From a virus, in the IMG/VR virus record IMGVR_UViG_3300017963_000014, positions 1 through 64,000 of that record: a stretch of 64,000 nt of DNA. The stretch is one strand, 5' to 3'. Below are positions 8,109 to 15,456 of the stretch, one piece after another. A program made the position numbers and the translations under genes. Every line of letters starts with the position of its first letter. The stretch's first letter is position 1. Below the pieces are notes generated by a model that was not told the DNA's origin, did no database searches, and saw only the letters and a program-made list of their open reading frames with translations.

Positions 8109-8653
8109 CGTCCCCCGGTCTCGAGGTGCAGGCTCCCGACGAGGAGCGAGAGCCGCGTCCCCCCGAACCGGTCGGGTAGCCCGGAGACCGCCGCACCGGC
8201 GGCTGCGAGGTTCCCGAGGAGGTCGAGCGGGAGGAGCGGGGCGAGGCGCTCCGAGCGCATGTACGCGACGACCTCGAGGTAGGGGCGCCGGAGGAGCTGG
8301 ATCGCGGTCGGGCAGGCGGGCGGGGGGAGGACCGATACGATCCGACGCGAGCTCGGCTCCTCCCTCCCGATACGCGCCCTGAGATTCCCCGCGTGCCGGA
8401 CGTAGTCCGAAGCCTCCGTCCGGAAGCGCTCCGCGAACCCGACCCCGGGCTCGAGGAGGTCGAGGGCACGTAGGATCGACGGGAGGTCCTCGAAGTCTAG
8501 GACCCGCGGGACGATGTACCTAAACTCGACCCCGCAGTTCTCGACGTAAGTACGCCCATCTACGCAGACGGACTTCCCCGAGGCCCGAAGCTCGACCTCC
8601 TTCCCCCCCGCGAGGACGAGGAGGTCGCGAGCGAGGTCGAAGTTAGTAATCAT
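8105..8653 (-). CDS. ThyA-family nucleotide (hydroxy)methyltransferase-like protein
   Basis: The 182-residue protein shows the C-terminal pattern of thymidylate synthase and nucleotide hydroxymethylases: a candidate catalytic cysteine in PPACPTAIQLLRR (C114), MRSERLAPLLPLDLLGNL (132-149) matching MRSND...GLPYD, and GSLHLE (173-178). The residue equivalent to E. coli ThyA Asn177 appears to be Asp144. In dCMP hydroxymethylase an aspartate at this position favours cytosine. At 182 residues it is shorter than bacterial ThyA (264). Since a ThyX is also present, I infer that it makes a modified pyrimidine nucleotide, but a reduced thymidylate synthase is possible. Confidence 0.65.
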   Translation of the reverse strand: MITNFDLARDLLVLAGGKEVELRASGKSVCVDGRTYVENCGVEFRYIVPRVLDFEDLPSILRALDLLEPGVGFAERFRTEASDYVRHAGNLRARIGREEPSSRRIVSVLPPPACPTAIQLLRRPYLEVVAYMRSERLAPLLPLDLLGNLAAAGAAVSGLPDRFGGTRLSLLVGSLHLETGGR

Positions 8654-9657
8654 CGATTACGCCCCCGACCCTCGGCGAGCTTCTCGGCGTTCCCCCACTC
8701 GTGTGTCGCCGGGGGATCCCCCCGCTCGAGCGCCTTGAGTAACCCGAAGTATTCCCGACGAATCTCCCGCTCGAGGTCGACCTCGGGAAGATCGAGCCGC
8801 TCGCGAACCGCCGCGACCTCCTCGAGGTCGTGTACGAAGTCCCCGAGGTAATCGAGGTCGGGTCGGTAGACCGGGGAGATCGGGACGTCGGAGACGAAGC
8901 GGACGATATCGACGATCTGTCCGTAAGGAAGCCAGCGACCGGAGGCGGCGGGGACTCGACCGGAGAGCCGGACCTCGACCGCGCGGCGGACGAGGAGCGA
9001 TATCCAGGAGTGCGGCGTAACCTCCTTAACGTTCGCGGGGCTAAGGGTGATAAAGGGCTCCCGCTCGTAGAGTCCGGCGGCGCACTTCAGGCAGTCGGCG
9101 ACGCAGGAGTCGCCGTCGCGGATCCCGCCGAAGCCAAACGAGGGGTAGACCTGCAGGAGGAGCTCCGGTTCCCGGGCGAAGGCGTCGACCGCGAAGAGCC
9201 GCCCGGCGAGCTTCGTCAGACCGTAGCGAGTCCGGGGGTTCGCGGGGGTTCGAGACATCGAGATCGGCTTCGCGAGTCCGTAGTCGTCGGGCGAGAGCTC
9301 GGAGGCGGTCGCGAGGAAGACCGTGTAGATCCTCCGCTCCGCTAGAATCCGCGCGAGATCGCGGGGAGCGGCGGCGTTGCAACTCCAGGTCTCCTCCGCG
9401 AGAGTCTCGCAGCGGGTCGTCCCGACGATCGCCCCGGAGTGAACGAAGACGTCCGGCTTCGGGTCGAGGGCGGCTAGCCACTCGAGGTAGCCCTCGCAGC
9501 GGAAGTCCGGCTCGAACTCGCCGGTCGAGGGACTACGCCAGAGTGCGAATAGACGACGATCGGTCGGAGGCTCGAGGCGCTCCCAGCCGAGGGAGGAGAA
9601 CTCGCGGTCGATCTCGCTACCTAGCATCCCGCTCGTACCGGTTACGACGTACCTCAT
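8650..9657 (-). CDS. NAD(P)-dependent epimerase/reductase (extended SDR, RmlD-like)
   Basis: The 335-residue protein begins with RYVVTGTSGMLGSE, a Rossmann TGxxGxxG motif (6-13) of the RmlD type. It has a TAS strand (117-119) and the catalytic YGLTK (145-149). The C-terminal third should form the substrate lobe. Such enzymes reduce, epimerise or dehydrate nucleotide sugars. Its genes on both sides are for pyrimidine nucleotides and it overlaps each by four bases, so it may build or alter a group attached to a DNA base. A role in host surface sugars is the alternative. The substrate cannot be read from the sequence. Confidence 0.8.
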   Translation of the reverse strand: MRYVVTGTSGMLGSEIDREFSSLGWERLEPPTDRRLFALWRSPSTGEFEPDFRCEGYLEWLAALDPKPDVFVHSGAIVGTTRCETLAEETWSCNAAAPRDLARILAERRIYTVFLATASELSPDDYGLAKPISMSRTPANPRTRYGLTKLAGRLFAVDAFAREPELLLQVYPSFGFGGIRDGDSCVADCLKCAAGLYEREPFITLSPANVKEVTPHSWISLLVRRAVEVRLSGRVPAASGRWLPYGQIVDIVRFVSDVPISPVYRPDLDYLGDFVHDLEEVAAVRERLDLPEVDLEREIRREYFGLLKALERGDPPATHEWGNAEKLAEGRGRNR

Positions 9658-10142
9658 CTTCGGAAACCCTCCTCCCCGTTAACGTAGACGACGTCGACTA
9701 CACCGCCGACCCAGGCGAAGACCTCGTCGAACGCGAGAAACTCGGCGTTAAGTCGCCCGTATTCGATAACCTCCCCCCGTCGCTCGATCCGGTTCCGCGC
9801 GGTCTCGAGCGAACTCGTAACGCGGTAGATCTGCTCGACCTCCTCGAGCTGCTTCGCCCGCGCGGCCGGGTTCGCTAGAAACGCCGGGATCGGTCGCTCG
9901 AAGAGCTTGGCGAAGACGAGGGTCGAGACCCAGCCGCGGTCGGCGACGAGGTCGACCCGGGGCGCGAGCTGCTCGAGTAACGAGGCGTGCGCTACGTACC
10001 CCCCGATCCGCGTCTCCTCCGAGTCGAGGCGGAGCCGAACCTTCGCGAGGTCCTCGACGTACGGGATCCCGAGCCGCCGCGCGAGGAGGCGGGCGAACGT
10101 CGTCTTTCCGACCCCGTTCGGACCCTCGACGAGGTGAAGCAT
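9654..10142 (-). CDS. P-loop nucleotide or nucleoside kinase (thymidylate-kinase-like)
   Basis: The 162-residue protein opens with LHLVEGPNGVGKTTFARLLA (Walker A at 7-15) and has VADRGWVSTLVF (D68, R69), the DR motif of thymidylate and deoxynucleoside kinases, followed by a helical lid region with paired arginines. It is shorter than bacterial Tmk (about 210). In phages with hypermodified thymidine, a P-loop kinase phosphorylates 5-hydroxymethyl-dU in DNA, and this gene's neighbours would suit that. A plain dNMP kinase is equally possible. It overlaps the epimerase gene by four bases and ThyX by one base. Confidence 0.75.
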   Translation of the reverse strand: MLHLVEGPNGVGKTTFARLLARRLGIPYVEDLAKVRLRLDSEETRIGGYVAHASLLEQLAPRVDLVADRGWVSTLVFAKLFERPIPAFLANPAARAKQLEEVEQIYRVTSSLETARNRIERRGEVIEYGRLNAEFLAFDEVFAWVGGVVDVVYVNGEEGFRR

Positions 10143-11242
10143 CAGAGCGCCCTCGGCGCGACCAAGTTCCCGGAGGCTCCTCGGGTAAATCCCGCGAACT
10201 GAGCCTCGTACTCGTTCCGCTCTACGATACTCTCCGGGGTATACCCGAGGAGGAAGCGGTCGCGGGTCGTGAGTCGGAAGTCCTCGGGTCGGTCCTCGCC
10301 CGCGGTCGGGATCCGGATCCCGAGCTGCGCCGCGATCGTCTCGCGGTCGGAACAGCTCTCGTTGAACTCCGCGTACTCGTAGTCGAGCTCGGGGTTCCCC
10401 GGGGCGCTTCGGACCGGGTTTCGACCGCAGCTACGGAAGAGGCAGCCGAAGGCCTCCGAGATCGCGTGAGCCCGGTGGTAACAGCAGGCGCCTACGAAGT
10501 CGCAGCGTGGGCGGAGATACGCGGCGAGGAGCGGGAAGGCGTCGGACTTCGCGAGGCGGTCGCGGAGGAGCCAGGCGACGGCGACGGTGTCCTCCGCCTC
10601 GGAGAAGGTCATCCGACGGGCGCAGAGGTTCTTAAGCGCCGCGTAGTTAACGGAGCAGACGAAGCGGTGAACGACCGAGATCGGGAGCGCCGTCCTCGCC
10701 TCCTGCCAGCTCCCGCGCCCGATCTCGACGATCCTCCGGTACACGAACTTCGCCTCCCTCGCGAGGGCTACGAGGTCCGAGAGTTTACCCGCGCTCCGGA
10801 ACGTCGCCTCGTGGAAGCGAAACGCGATGTCTAGGTGGTTGTTATCGCGGGTCCCCATCGACGCCGCGACGAACCCGAGGCGGGCGCGAACGATCTGGTC
10901 GAACGCCCACCTCGAGAGATTCTCGACCGAGAACGTAAACTTCGGCGCCTCGAGCGCGAGCGGTAGCGCCTGCCCCGCGAGAACCGCCCGAACGACCGCC
11001 TCCCGCGACTCGGGCGCGGCGTCCTCCCAGCGGTCGAGGGAGGAGGAGCTCCAAGTCCCCCAGGTCGCGGTCGCCATGCAGTACATCGCCTTATACGGGT
11101 TCACCGGTCCGTCGAGGAGGTCGACGCGAATCCCCTCGACCCCGCGGTAGAAGCGGGTCTCGAACGGCGGGGCGGAGGAGGGGGCGGTCCCCATCAGTTC
11201 GCGGAGGCGGGCTAGTTCGGCGACGCGGTTCTCGGTACTCAT
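10142..11242 (-). CDS. thyX: ThyX-like flavin-dependent thymidylate synthase
   Basis: I place the start at the ATG 11242 because GGGAGGAAGAAGAG precedes it. A longer frame to 11509 would be low-complexity arginine and lies over the previous gene. The 366-residue protein has SVENLSRWAFDQIV (105-118) followed by RARLGFVAASMGTR (119-132), which fits the ThyX signature RHRxxSxxxxSxR with changes, and a later SVNYAALKNLCARR. ThyX makes dTMP from dUMP with FAD and folate. It is longer than usual (about 230-250), with a 90-residue N-terminal extension and a C-terminal extension containing DRETIAAQLGIRI. The altered motif leaves room for a changed substrate. Confidence 0.75.
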   Translation of the reverse strand: MSTENRVAELARLRELMGTAPSSAPPFETRFYRGVEGIRVDLLDGPVNPYKAMYCMATATWGTWSSSSLDRWEDAAPESREAVVRAVLAGQALPLALEAPKFTFSVENLSRWAFDQIVRARLGFVAASMGTRDNNHLDIAFRFHEATFRSAGKLSDLVALAREAKFVYRRIVEIGRGSWQEARTALPISVVHRFVCSVNYAALKNLCARRMTFSEAEDTVAVAWLLRDRLAKSDAFPLLAAYLRPRCDFVGACCYHRAHAISEAFGCLFRSCGRNPVRSAPGNPELDYEYAEFNESCSDRETIAAQLGIRIPTAGEDRPEDFRLTTRDRFLLGYTPESIVERNEYEAQFAGFTRGASGNLVAPRAL

Positions 11243-12216
11243 CTCTTCTTCCTCCCTTCGGCTAACTCGAGGACCACCGCGAGCGCCTCGCGCGGCCCGG
11301 GGACGCGGACGGCGCCGACGAGCTCTACCCCGGCGTTCGCCTCGCCCTCTACGAGGACGACCGGGACGCCGGCGGCGAGGACCTCGCGCGCGACCGCGGG
11401 GTCGTCCTCGACGACCGCGACGGTCCCGGGGAAGTCCCGGAGGATCCGCCGGTGTTTCTCCCGGTCGAAGAGGACGGCGTCCGCGCGGAGGGCGGAGCGG
11501 TTGAGCCACTCGAGCGTATCGGCGTAGATCCGGGATACCCTCCAGTAGGGGCGAGCGGAGAGGACGACCGCGGTTAGACCGGCGGCGCGGAGCCCGTCTA
11601 AGAGCTCCCGCGCCCCCTCCCGAACCCCCTGCTCACGCTTCGCCCCGCTCTCGCGGTAGCGGTCCTTTAAGTTCTGGTACCCGAGCGCCCCGAGCTCCCG
11701 TCGGAGCGCGGCGGTCGAGGAGAACACGAACTCGCCGGGAACCTCCCAGTCCTCGACGTCGAGGCGGGCCCAGTCAAGGAAGCAGCGGGGGTAGTCGTTA
11801 AGGACGCCGTCTAGGTCGACGGCGACGACCGGGTCCTCGGGGGAGAGCGCGCGGAGGCGGGCCTCCATCGCGTAGCGGTACTCGACGACCTCGCTCTTCC
11901 GCTCGAACTCCTCGAGGATCTCCCCGGGGGAGAACCCCCAGACGTTCGCGAGCCCGAGGAGGAACTTAAGGCAGTCGACCCACTCCTCGAGGACGTTCCC
12001 GCGGACGACCGGAGTAGTCCGCCGGTGGTGCATCTTCCAGGAGGTCTCGCCGAGTAGCTCGTGAAGCTCCCCCTCGAGGTGTAGGACGAAGTCCTTCGAC
12101 CACGCGACGCGCTCCGCCGGGGATAGCCGCGCGATCTCGTAGCCGAGGTCCGAGAAGAACCGCTCGTTGAACCGCCTCTGCCGCGCGAGGATCCCCTCGA
12201 GGGAGGTAGCCTTCAC
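11239..12216 (-). CDS. Fusion of all-alpha dUTPase and HAD-family nucleotidase
   Basis: I place the start at the GTG 12216, whose GTGA overlaps the stop of the previous gene. Residues 35-120 look like the dimeric all-alpha dUTPase/MazG-like fold: HLEGELHELLGETSWK (46-61), EEWVDCLKFLLGL (77-89), and a helix with K and R near the end. Residues 129-320 are a HAD phosphatase with DLDGVLND (134-141) like 5'(3')-deoxyribonucleotidases. The first domain would turn dUTP into dUMP. The second would dephosphorylate a deoxynucleotide. Joining them in one chain suggests a channelled clearance or pool-shaping step next to ThyX and ThyA-like enzymes. Confidence 0.8.
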   Translation of the reverse strand: MKATSLEGILARQRRFNERFFSDLGYEIARLSPAERVAWSKDFVLHLEGELHELLGETSWKMHHRRTTPVVRGNVLEEWVDCLKFLLGLANVWGFSPGEILEEFERKSEVVEYRYAMEARLRALSPEDPVVAVDLDGVLNDYPRCFLDWARLDVEDWEVPGEFVFSSTAALRRELGALGYQNLKDRYRESGAKREQGVREGARELLDGLRAAGLTAVVLSARPYWRVSRIYADTLEWLNRSALRADAVLFDREKHRRILRDFPGTVAVVEDDPAVAREVLAAGVPVVLVEGEANAGVELVGAVRVPGPREALAVVLELAEGRKKR

Positions 12217-13136
12217 GAGAGAACCCCCGCGACGTCGTGTAACCGTATCCGGTGGTCCCACCTAGCGAACCTCCCGACGTGCCGGACGAGCCCCGCGTAC
12301 TCGACCTCCGACCGCGGCTCCCCCCGAACCTGGAGGCGGAGCGGCCCGACGAAGTTCGTATCGAAGACGTCCTCGCAGAACCCCGGCGCGAGGACCTCCG
12401 CGGGGTCGCGGTTAAACTCGTAGACGAACCCCTCCCCCTCCGGGAGGAAGGTGACGCGATCGAAGGGGACGCGCGGGTTAGAGACGTAGAGGTAGCGGAG
12501 ACCGGCGGAGGCGGCGTCCCGGACGGGGTCGGCCCAGGCGCGGGCGGCCCCGAGGAACCACTTCGGGCCGGCGTCCCAGGTCCGCTCGAGCTTAGCCGGC
12601 GTTAGCGAGTCGAAGACGGGCGCGGGGAGCGTGTTGACGACCTCCGAGACCGGCAACTTACTAACCCCGTCGAGCTCGACGTCTACCCGTCGCTGAAGTA
12701 TCCAGGGCGCGATGGACGTGACGCGCGCACGGAGTAGCTCGGAACGGACCGTTAGCGCGCGCTCGAGCGCCCGCGTAAGCTCCTCTACCGAGGTACGGAA
12801 GCAGCGGAGGACGCCGGGGGTACCGGAGGAGACCGCGGATCTCGGCGCCCGGCTAGGGTCCCGTCCGCTCCGCCGGAGGTACTCCCGCCGCTCGAGCGGC
12901 GTCGGGTCGGAAGTAACACCGGAGTCGGTCCAGAACCCGAAGCGGACCTCCTCGACCTCGCTCGATAGCCCGAGGTCCTCGAGGACGCGCCCGAGCGCGA
13001 GGGACTCCCAGAGGTAGGAGGGGGCGAGTCGTCGGAGGAGGACGGAACCGCCGAAGATCTCGCCAACGCAGGGGACGCGGAGGAGGTACGCCGCGAGGAG
13101 GCCGACGGGTCCGGCGCCGAGGACGAGTCGACTCAT
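12213..13136 (-). CDS. FAD-dependent oxidoreductase or lyase
   Basis: The 307-residue protein starts SRLVLGAGPVGLLAAYLL, a dinucleotide-binding GxGxxG motif (7-12). The second half has VVNTLPAPVFDSL, as in amine-oxidase and UDP-galactopyranose-mutase-like FAD proteins, and a C-terminal GLVRHVGRFARWDHRIRLHD, resembling the active-site helix start of mutase-like enzymes. The substrate is not evident. FAD enzymes occur in known thymidine hypermodification clusters, and the flanking genes are nucleotide enzymes, so a base-modification role is a fair inference. It overlaps its neighbours by four bases on both sides. Confidence 0.7.
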   Translation of the reverse strand: MSRLVLGAGPVGLLAAYLLRVPCVGEIFGGSVLLRRLAPSYLWESLALGRVLEDLGLSSEVEEVRFGFWTDSGVTSDPTPLERREYLRRSGRDPSRAPRSAVSSGTPGVLRCFRTSVEELTRALERALTVRSELLRARVTSIAPWILQRRVDVELDGVSKLPVSEVVNTLPAPVFDSLTPAKLERTWDAGPKWFLGAARAWADPVRDAASAGLRYLYVSNPRVPFDRVTFLPEGEGFVYEFNRDPAEVLAPGFCEDVFDTNFVGPLRLQVRGEPRSEVEYAGLVRHVGRFARWDHRIRLHDVAGVLS

Positions 13137-13885
13137 CGGCCGCCTCCACCGTAAGCCTCGAAGACCCTGCGCGCCAACTCGAGCGCGGTCTTCTGGAGGT
13201 CCCCGACGTACACCCAGTTCGTCCTCCCGAAGTGCCGCTTCCGTCGCTCCTCCCTATCTAGATGGAGGAGCCCGGGAACCTTCTCCCGCTCGAAGAAGTC
13301 GTCGTCGACGTTAAACTGAAGGTAGAGCCCGCGGAACTTAACCGCGAGCCGACGTACGCCCTCGGGGTCGAAGAACGCGACGTACCGCGGGTTCTCACGA
13401 GGCTTCCAGCCGTCGGGGAGATCCTCCTTAAGGCGCCGAATTATCTCCTTAGCCTCGATCCCCCCGAGGTCACCGTCGCGCTTCCGCTCGCGCCTCCTCC
13501 TCTCGGCCTCCTCGACCGCGGCCCGGAGCGAGTCCGCGTCCCTCCCCCGGGTCGAGACCCCGAGGTTCCGCGCGCGGGAGCGGAGCTCCTCGAGCGAGAG
13601 GGCGGGCTCGCCCTCGTCGTCGCCGAGGACGGCGCCGCAGGCCCAGCAGCGGGGGGAGGTAGCGTTTATCGGGGAGTTACAGCGCCCGCAGGAGTACGAG
13701 AGGTCCTCCCCCCGGGCGCGGAGCGCCTCGAGGACCTCCGCGTACGCGGACTTCAGCGTCTTCGCCCCGACCTCTAGCCCCTCGAACTCCCGGGCGTTCC
13801 GCCGGAGGGTCGGGAGGGCGAGGTACCTCCAGCGCGGGCCCTCGAGCTCCGGGGGGATCGACCCCGTTCCCTTCGCCTTCTTCAT
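13133..13885 (-). CDS. Zinc-ribbon and SAP-like domain protein, function unknown
   Basis: The 250-residue protein has a four-cysteine ribbon (C66, C69, C80, C83), then LSLEELRSRARNLGVSTRG (97-115), which fits a SAP DNA-binding helix pair, and a basic linker (127-137). The last 100 residues form an alpha/beta region ending in a helix. It therefore probably binds DNA or RNA. The start ATG follows GGAGG by four bases. It lies first in the nucleotide-enzyme run and overlaps the FAD gene by four bases, so it could be the DNA-contact part of a base-modification pathway, or an independent regulator. Confidence 0.65.
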   Translation of the reverse strand: MKKAKGTGSIPPELEGPRWRYLALPTLRRNAREFEGLEVGAKTLKSAYAEVLEALRARGEDLSYSCGRCNSPINATSPRCWACGAVLGDDEGEPALSLEELRSRARNLGVSTRGRDADSLRAAVEEAERRRRERKRDGDLGGIEAKEIIRRLKEDLPDGWKPRENPRYVAFFDPEGVRRLAVKFRGLYLQFNVDDDFFEREKVPGLLHLDREERRKRHFGRTNWVYVGDLQKTALELARRVFEAYGGGGR

Positions 13886-13897
13886 CTCGCCTCCTAG

Positions 13898-14515
13898 CTA
13901 GGCTCTATCTAGGAATGTACCCGGGGCGAACGCCCGGCTCGCTAGCTCCCCGAGGAGTAGCTCGACCGGGGGCGCCCGCTCCTCGTCGAGTAGCGCGCGC
14001 CGGAGGAGGACGAGCGCCTCGCCCCGGAGCCGCTCGCCCGCGCGCCGGAGCGCGAGGTCGAGGAGGAGCCGGTCCTCTACCCCGCGGTCGGCGCCGAGCC
14101 GGCGGTCGAGGTCCGCGGGGTCGTCGAGGCAGGGCTCGAGGGAGATCGACTTCGAGAACGTCCGCCGGACGGCGAGGCGGGCGGACTCCTCGCAGAAGTG
14201 CGGGAGCTCGACGAGCTCGACCGGTCCCCTTACGCGGTGCCGCTCCCTCCCGTGCCTCCGGATCGCCGCGCGCTCTAGGAAGGTCCGGCCACAGGGGCAG
14301 AGGTAGACGTAGCGGCGGGCGGCGCGCGAGAGCGCGAGTAGCCCCTCGTTAACGGCGTCGTCGACCTCCGCGAGGACGTTCGCCGAGCCGAAGGAGCGGC
14401 GGGCGGATACGCCGCGGGCGAGGAGCCAGGGTCGGTAGAGGGCGGCGACCGGCGAGAAGTTCCGGTCGGTCGGGTCGGAACGGTAGCGAAGCAGGGCGCG
14501 TTCGGGCTCCTCCAC
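13898..14515 (-). CDS. Sigma-factor-like protein with an inserted C2H2-like finger
   Basis: The start is a GTG (14513-14515) seven bases after AAGGAG. Residues 20-70 read like sigma region 2: VAALYRPWLLARGV followed by EVDDAVNEGLLALSRAARRYVY. A CPCGRTFLERAAIRRHGRERH stretch (C73, C75, H88, H93) resembles a zinc finger inserted at the end of that region. The last 60 residues are helical but lack a clear region 4. I infer a phage sigma or transcription factor, possibly for late genes. A near-consensus promoter lies directly upstream. The assignment is by pattern only. Confidence 0.5.
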   Translation of the reverse strand: MEEPERALLRYRSDPTDRNFSPVAALYRPWLLARGVSARRSFGSANVLAEVDDAVNEGLLALSRAARRYVYLCPCGRTFLERAAIRRHGRERHRVRGPVELVELPHFCEESARLAVRRTFSKSISLEPCLDDPADLDRRLGADRGVEDRLLLDLALRRAGERLRGEALVLLRRALLDEERAPPVELLLGELASRAFAPGTFLDRA

Positions 14516-14562
14516 GGGGGGTCTCCTTCGGTATTTTGTTCTTTCGTCGACGGCGAGGCCGG

Positions 14563-14592
14563 ACTATACGCCCGCGCCTTTCCGCCTGTAAA
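14563..14592 (-). promoter_or_regulatory. Sigma-70-like promoter for the sigma-like gene
   Basis: On the minus strand TTTACA (14587-14592) and TATAGT (14563-14568) are 18 bases apart, each one mismatch from the -35 and -10 consensus. Transcription would begin about 40 bases before the GTG of the sigma-like gene. The same spacing and similar boxes occur at 30434-30463. Confidence 0.6.
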
Positions 14593-14602
14593 GTACTATC
14601 TC

Positions 14603-15352
14603 CTAACTCTCGTCGCCCCCTACGCTTTCCCCTACCCCGAGGCTCGCGGCGGTGTTCAGGACCGAGCGGACGGAGGAGGCGTACCAGCGGGCGCCGGCCT
14701 TCGGGCACTCGCCCGCGTCGTTCAGCTCGGCGGCGATCCGGGAGTACGAGCCGCCGGCCTCGCGGAGCGCGCGGATCCGCTCGAGGAGCGCGGTCTCCGC
14801 GGGGTTCGGAACTAGGCGCTCGCCCTCGCGGTCGAAGCCGAAGGGGGTCCGACCGTAGACGCGGCGGGTTCGGCGACAGCGGGCGGTCGCCTCGCGGCAG
14901 CGGGCGGAGATCATCTCGCGCTCCATCTCCGCGAGGGCGGCGAGGATCGACATCGCGAACCGGCCGTGAGGGGTCGAGCCGTCCATCTGCTCGCGGACCG
15001 AGACGAACCCCCGCCCCGCGTCCCGGAGCCCCGAGACGACCGAGAGGAAGTCGAGCGTCGAGCGCGAGAGCCGGTCGATCGAGTAGACGATCAGCGCGTC
15101 GCCCTCGGCCTCGACCCGCTCGAGCGCCTCCCGGAGCGCCGGCCGCTCGAGCGTCTTCCCCGAGAGCCCGGCGTCGACGAGGACGTCGACGAGCTCGCCG
15201 TCGACGAGCTCGACGTAGGCGCGGCACTTCTCCTCCTGCGCCCCGAGCGAGACGCCCCCGCGGGCCTGCTCCTCTGTACTCACACGCAAGTACGCGTAAT
15301 ATTTAACTTTTCCCTTCGGAGCGATCGTCTTTACCCTCGGGCTTCGCTTCAT
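14603..15352 (-). CDS. Serine site-specific recombinase (resolvase/invertase family)
   Basis: The 249-residue protein has the N-terminal resolvase domain: YAYLRVSTEEQ with catalytic S25, a helix with GAQEEKCRAYV, LSGKTLERPAL, and DALIVYSIDRLSRSTLDF. It continues into PHGRFAMSILAALAEMEREMI, the long helix E. A short recombinase-like region (YGRTPFGFDREG, then AELNDAGECPKAGARWYASSVRSVLN) follows and supplies a helix-turn-helix. It is much shorter than large serine integrases (about 450-550). It may resolve, invert or integrate DNA; no attachment site was found. Its promoter is the 37-bp element at 15377-15413. Confidence 0.88.
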   Translation of the reverse strand: MKRSPRVKTIAPKGKVKYYAYLRVSTEEQARGGVSLGAQEEKCRAYVELVDGELVDVLVDAGLSGKTLERPALREALERVEAEGDALIVYSIDRLSRSTLDFLSVVSGLRDAGRGFVSVREQMDGSTPHGRFAMSILAALAEMEREMISARCREATARCRRTRRVYGRTPFGFDREGERLVPNPAETALLERIRALREAGGSYSRIAAELNDAGECPKAGARWYASSVRSVLNTAASLGVGESVGGDES

Positions 15353-15376
15353 CTTGATCCTCCGTCTCTACTTTAC

Positions 15377-15413
15377 ATCTTATCAGATAGAAAGTATCTG
15401 TCTAGGGGTAAAA
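15377..15413 (-). promoter_or_regulatory. Promoter with palindromic operator, copy 1
   Basis: This 37-bp stretch is identical to 17047-17083. On the minus strand it contains TAGACA (15399-15404) and TAAGAT (15377-15382), 16 bases apart, which fit -35 and -10 boxes. The spacer is filled by a 6-bp inverted repeat with a 5-base gap, CAGATA/TATCTG (15384-15400). The palindrome lies between and partly within the boxes, as expected of an operator. Transcription would reach the recombinase, whose ATG has GGAGG upstream. The regulator that would bind is unknown. Confidence 0.6.
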
Positions 15414-15456
15414 GGAAGGGGGCGAAAGTTTCTCCCACCCTCTCCCCCACCCGGCT

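Noticed and set aside
11243-11509. N-terminal extension of ThyX
   Set aside because: The extra 89 residues are almost only Arg, Pro and Gly and lie over the dUTPase-HAD gene; a strong ribosome binding site marks the ATG at 11242.
14603-15352. Large serine integrase with attachment site
   Set aside because: The protein is only 249 residues and lacks the long zinc-ribbon and coiled-coil part; no att-like sequence was recognised.
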